Positions 59,878 through 64,000 of a stretch of 64,000 nt of DNA are shown one piece after another. The first letter of the stretch is position 1, and every line of letters begins with the position of its first letter. Both the position numbers and the translations under genes were made by a program. The stretch comes from Lepidurus packardi (lineage: Eukaryota > Arthropoda > Branchiopoda > Notostraca > Triopsidae): positions 3,332,375-3,396,374 of the forward strand of contig JAKZAN010000002.1 of NCBI GenBank assembly GCA_023053545.1, read 5' to 3'. The notes below the pieces were generated by a model. That model saw nothing but the letters and a program-made list of their open reading frames with translations, was not told where the DNA came from and made no database searches.

Positions 59878-61296
59878 GTAAACAACTCCCCTGTTTCACT
59901 AAAATCAGCCATATCAAAATGTAGTTGTTTTTTTTTGCTTTTTTAAGAATGGGAAATGAACGCTTCCAAAGGTCCTAGCACCCTTAACATGGTAAAGAAT
60001 CAGAGATTTTCTTAAAAACTTGAAACGAATCATGGTCTACCAACCTTTACAATTAGAAGTTATATATCTAATGAAAAAGCAGTTTACCGATTCCTGGTCG
60101 ACAAGTGCATATAATTGGTAGGGAATCAAAGAATCCACAAAGAACCATCCGGAAATCATGACTCCGATTCGAACGAGTAACTGTAAGTTCTGACAAAAAA
60201 GGTTTAAAGATTCTTATGCAATTACTGCAAAAACTTGCAGGGACTCAAAGATTCTCCAACAAATGGCAAGTGATTTTTGATTTGGCCATTAGAATCCGTA
60301 CTTGTATATTTCACAAATATTGGCTTTAACATATTGATGTCTCATAACGAAAAAAAAACAGTATAGAATCAAAGATTCATCAGGAATATAACACAAACGT
60401 TTCGATGTCGAAATAAGATACTCGAATCATGGAAATGTCCTAGAATCATTAGCAAAACTGATTTGTTTGAATGTAATGTGAGTAACAATGAATTTTTCCG
60501 TAAAGCATGCAACCCTCTTACCCACGCCAAAGCGAATTAACTCGTAATAACGTCTAAATCATTCATTGGAGTTTTCTTTTCAAAACTCTTAAAATTGACA
60601 AAAACGCGACCTACCATTCTATCAACAAATAGTATCAATAAGTCAAGATGAGAATACCCTCTACTCAATGACTAGTAGTCACTGAATTCTTCGATCCGAA
60701 TGATTTATCTACACCCCTAGCCAATGCAAACCTATTGAAACTCCAAACTCCATTATTTTTCTAATAACGTAAACTAAGTAATTTAAATTAAAATTAGACA
60801 ACAAGACCAAAAATCTCAACATCAATCGATTCCGAATTCCAAGGCTCCAGGCCAAACATCTCCACCAATTTTTAAAACACCGATAAAAACTCGTCAAATT
60901 TGTCCCCTAGACACCCTTAGAAGTCCAAGCCAGAGAGGTCGTCAGGTTATCAAAAACTCCTACAAATGTGACATCTAAATATATCCATGTCTCTTCCCCG
61001 ATTCCGTATTTCAAGGTACGATTACTGTTGCCAAGGGCATCAAGCCAACAAGGCCAAAGAAGTCAAATGGTATAATTTACGAAGGATAAAAATGATCAAA
61101 TGATCTCCCTAACTAGCATTTCTAACCCCCTTCTTAAGCACCCTCGTTACGGTATCCTACGTTGATATTCTCGTTTGACGTCAACTGGGTGAATGAGTCA
61201 AGCTTCCAGGAATAGTTTCTTGAGATAACTAAACTTCTCGAAGATAAAAAAAATTACACCCTAAAAACTAATTTGCTACTTTTCTTTACTTTTTAG
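59878..61296. other. Intron between variant D and the shared exon
   Basis: AT-rich, without coding-like blocks. AATCAAAGATTC-like strings recur between about 59998 and 60370. It ends in a pyrimidine-rich acceptor (CTTTACTTTTTAG). Confidence 0.5.
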
Positions 61297-61406
61297 TGCG
61301 GAAAGAGAACGAGGGCTTGTTAAAGAACCTCAGCAGCGCGAGTTCGAACAGCAGTAGCAATATAACTACCGAAACAGAAGTTTGGAATGTGACAACGCCC
61401 CCTTGA
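61297..61406 (+). CDS. Shared 3' coding exon: small glycosylated ectodomain
   Basis: The acceptor TTTTTAG is followed by TG, completing a codon with the single base left by each upstream variant exon (C in A, giving Leu; G in B, C and D, giving Val). It then reads RKENEGLLKNLSSASSNSSS, NITTETEVWNVTTPP and stop, 35 residues. Four N-x-S/T sequons are visible (NLS, NSS, NIT, NVT), very dense for such a short piece and consistent with an extracellular or luminal side. There is no Cys, so no disulfides. No family recognised. The frame has no local Met, so it needs an upstream exon, and the four variant exons are the only phase-1 candidates with membrane helices found on this strand. Confidence 0.75.
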
Positions 61407-61451
61407 GAAGAAAATACGAAAAAGCCCTTATTTTCGATATCAAAATGAAAA

Positions 61452-61457
61452 AATAAA
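61452..61457 (+). terminator. Poly(A) signal of the shared exon
   Basis: AATAAA begins 46 bp after the shared stop codon, a normal distance for a short 3' UTR. It supports 61297-61406 being a true terminal exon. Confidence 0.6.
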
Positions 61458-62570
61458 ATAATACTCCAATTCTCAAACCAAACTGTGGGCAAATTATTTG
61501 TCGAAAAAGTGATGGTGTAGGAAAGTTTATAAGGGCGAGATTTGTAAAAAGATTGTATATATAATTTGAACCTATACCCCACCCTTTTACCCCTAAATTA
61601 ATCTCCCAATACACGCATACCAGAATTCTCCCAAAATTATTCAATAATGTGTTCTGGGAAGACGTGGAATTGTACCCTTGTAGCTTTCATGTCAATACAT
61701 GCAAAACGTCGGTTGTTTGAACAATGACATTAAGCTGTGGTCTGAATCACATGTCTTCGGCGCGACGTGTATGATAAGTCTTTACCAAACAAATTTCCCG
61801 TTGGCCGATTGGAACAATAATGACATACGGTATTTTTTGTAAAAAGAATTAAATCTTTTACGAAACAATGAGTCTTATGAAACTAAACCAATAGTGGTTT
61901 AACTTGAATATTAACTGTTATTATGACAGTTTTTTTTATTAACTAGGTTTTTTGCATATATCTGTTAGCAGGAATTTATTTTAACAACTAAAAATATTCC
62001 GCTCCATTCGATTTTCTGTTCAACGGTTTTCACTGTATCACTATACAGTAAATTGAATAGAGAATACTAGTCTTGCTCCTGACTAAGGAAGGTTGTTTGA
62101 AAATCCCAAATTTGGGGGCGTCGGGTGAATAAAATTTAGGTTTCTTTTCATTCTTACGCTAATTTTCTAAATAAATGAAATAAAAAACGATCGACTGTTA
62201 AATTAATTTTACGCTTCGTATATACGAAGTCCTAACCGATCATTTTAGAATAACAAATTAGAACACAAACCAAACGTCACGCACTCACTACAACAGCTAC
62301 GGCGAAGGCTACGTGTATACAGTAAGTGTAGAAGCTTATGTTAACTATAGTTAAAGTTACTCTTCGAAGTCGGTTCCTTTGCATATGACTGAAGAGGGGT
62401 TGATCGCTGCACAATGGGAAAGGGTTTTTGGATTTCCATCTGAACTATAAACTCTCATCTAAATGGGGATTTGAGGGACTCAAATGCCATCTAAAAGCAC
62501 CCTTCGGTAGCTAAGCTCAAATAAGAAATCAATTTGAACGTGGAAGGACCCTTTGCTGTATTGACTGTTC
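61458..62570. other. Spacer between the variant locus and RPL35
   Basis: The two genes converge here. No gene seen; the minus-strand frames at 61286-61644 overlap the shared exon and are rich in Phe/Ile, as expected of AT-rich noncoding DNA. Confidence 0.5.
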
Positions 62571-63377
62571 TCAAGCCTTGATGGCAAATTTGCGTTGAGG
62601 GTAAGTTTGCAGTTTAGACCATTCCTTCTTCGTCTTCAGGCTCTTCTCATAAGGAGTAAGGGCTCGTCGCATGGCGCGGGTCTTCTTGGGGCGGAGGTCA
62701 AGGGGCTTGTACTTCTTGTTCTACAAGTAAGACAAAAACTTAGTCAATTCTTTCCATTTCCTTCACCGGAAATCTACAAAAACGAACCTTGTACAGTTTG
62801 CGCAAGTTCTCCTTTTGCTTCTGGTTCATAACAATAAGGACGCGGGCGATCGACTTGCGCACCACGCGGCTAAAATAAAAGGTTATTCATTACGAAAGGT
62901 CAGTTTCTTCAACTTTTAAATAAGGCTTACATCTTGGACAGCTTTGAGGCAGCTCCACCAGTCACTTTGGCAACACGCAACTGAGACAGCTCCTTTTTCA
63001 GTTCCTCCAGTTGCTTTTCCAACTCTTCCTTCTTCTTCGTACGCAACTCACTGCACTTGACTTTCGCCTGGAACGATCACAGAAATAATATTAAGTTAGA
63101 CTTCCACTATAAAAATATAGAACCATGACATCTAAAACTTCACAAAGAACATCCGAAATTTAGTGTCACTGAAAATACCATAGAACTGAACTTGTGACAA
63201 ATTTTATGAATAAGACGTGAGTCAGATGTAAACATATCGTATAATCCCTTCCATTCGCCAAAATACAGGGCTGCATTTAAGTTTCATCCAGGTCAAATTC
63301 ACTGCAGAAACTTTTTGTAACTTATAAATTCCTTTATTAGGGCGGATGATTTCAATATATTACGATAAACATACCAT
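62571..63377 (-). CDS. RpL35: 60S ribosomal protein L35 (uL29)
   Basis: Large-subunit ribosomal protein near the polypeptide exit tunnel. Exons 63375-63377 (ATG only), 62931-63067, 62788-62869 and 62571-62720, all in phase, give 123 aa, the usual length. [20 protein letters not shown] is followed by [59 protein letters not shown] and [20 protein letters not shown], ending PQRKFAIKA. The first coding exon is just the start codon before a GTATGT donor, a common arrangement in animal ribosomal protein genes. Intact and unambiguous. Confidence 0.97.
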
Positions 63378-64000
63378 TTTAGAAAATTCCGGCTCCCCGT
63401 CTGATTCACTACACCAGCAAAAGAATTGGACGTTGCCAGTCCTTTTCAAACACTACCTAAATAATTAAAGTTTAGCTCAATTAAATCTTAGTAAAGGCAG
63501 ATAAAATTATTGAAAAATATAAAGTGATTTATAGAATCAAACTAAGTTACATAGAAATACCGTAGTTTGGTATATCATTGTGGCAACATTGAATTCTTGA
63601 AGTGTGAACGAGTAATCGCAGGATGTGTGTAAAATGCGAAACGCGAAATGCAAAGATGTGAAATGGTAGATATCAATTTCGCTTCTTACTCGATGTTGTG
63701 AGAGCGGATAAATTTCGAAACGAAGAACACGGAACGGCTAATATGAACTTCATGACCTTTAGAATTGTAAGCGTAACTGTTTTTTTCCTCAAATTATTCA
63801 TTCCTTGAAGGTTCAATTTAGGAAGCGCAAGAAATCAAATGATGTCCATTGCTAACGTTGGTAAATCGTGAGACAAATGAGAGAAAACTGTAGAAAACAG
63901 CCCCCTTCCACCTCTCAGGTGCACCAAGACGGAGTCCGAATAGTTCGGGAGGGTTGTCCTTAATCATTAGCATTTGTCATTATCATCTCACACTAATTCA
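63378..64000. other. Upstream flank of RPL35
   Basis: Holds the RPL35 5' UTR and promoter on the minus strand. Pyrimidine-rich transcription start motifs are typical of ribosomal protein genes, but none is distinct enough here to place the start. No other gene seen. Confidence 0.45.

Noticed and set aside
59261-59917. 218-codon minus-strand frame over variant D
   Set aside because: Antisense of the Arg/Ser-rich D tail; the plus strand has the membrane helix and the matching donor.
1-64000. Search for transposons, tRNA genes, rRNA and CRISPR-like arrays
   Set aside because: No transposase or reverse transcriptase motifs, long terminal repeats, tRNA box A/B pairs or regular spaced repeats were recognised by eye; only microsatellites and homopolymers.

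Overview
This is an intron-rich, AT-rich animal nuclear contig, most likely from an arthropod. Introns are mostly 50-100 bp with GT..AG ends, there are no operons, and every recognisable gene is a conserved metazoan one. The arthropod lean rests on an Arrowhead-type LIM-homeobox protein and on a ribosomal protein L35 whose start ([11 protein letters not shown]) and end (PQRKFAIKA) resemble the insect protein as I remember it; species cannot be named. Exon models were built by hand from splice signals, and every junction listed keeps reading phase. No database search was possible.

Layout. 53-5031 (+): the 3' part of a GARNL3-like RapGAP plus CNH protein. 8797-10478 (+) and 17651-21441 (-): two Arrowhead/LHX6-8 paralogues, tail to tail, with identical sizes for coding exons 2 and 3. 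23403-25474 (-): complete TBC1D13-type Rab GAP. 26478-30505 (-): SUCO/SLP1-type SUN-like membrane protein, with a possible alternative first exon near 31.5-31.9 kb. 32545-34556 (+): TFIIH subunit p62 (GTF2H1). 34885-35229 (+): short CCHC zinc-knuckle reading frame, start not found. 36549-37268 (-): intronless four-helix membrane protein resembling TMEM179. 39462-43233 (-): ABCF1. 43824-45607 (+): MVB12 (ESCRT-I subunit), divergent from ABCF1. 62571-63377 (-): ribosomal protein L35.

The most striking part is 46.3-61.4 kb (+). Four widely spaced coding units (A 46300-46854, B 50555-51773, C 54527-55283, D 59184-59877) each encode a different cytoplasmic-type N-terminus, then a basic stretch, one predicted membrane helix and a short I-D-[D/E] motif, and each ends in a phase-1 splice donor. 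No terminal exon lies close behind any of them. About 1.4 kb after the last unit is a 110-bp exon with the matching phase, coding for 35 residues with four N-glycosylation sequons, a stop and a poly(A) signal. The simplest reading is one locus with four alternative first exons and promoters sharing one small glycosylated ectodomain: a type II membrane protein with interchangeable cytoplasmic tails, similar in logic to the protocadherin clusters. I do not recognise the family.

The genes otherwise look like unrelated housekeeping and developmental neighbours: vesicle traffic (GARNL3-like, TBC1D13, MVB12), ER/nuclear envelope (SUCO), transcription (p62, Arrowhead) and translation (ABCF1, L35).
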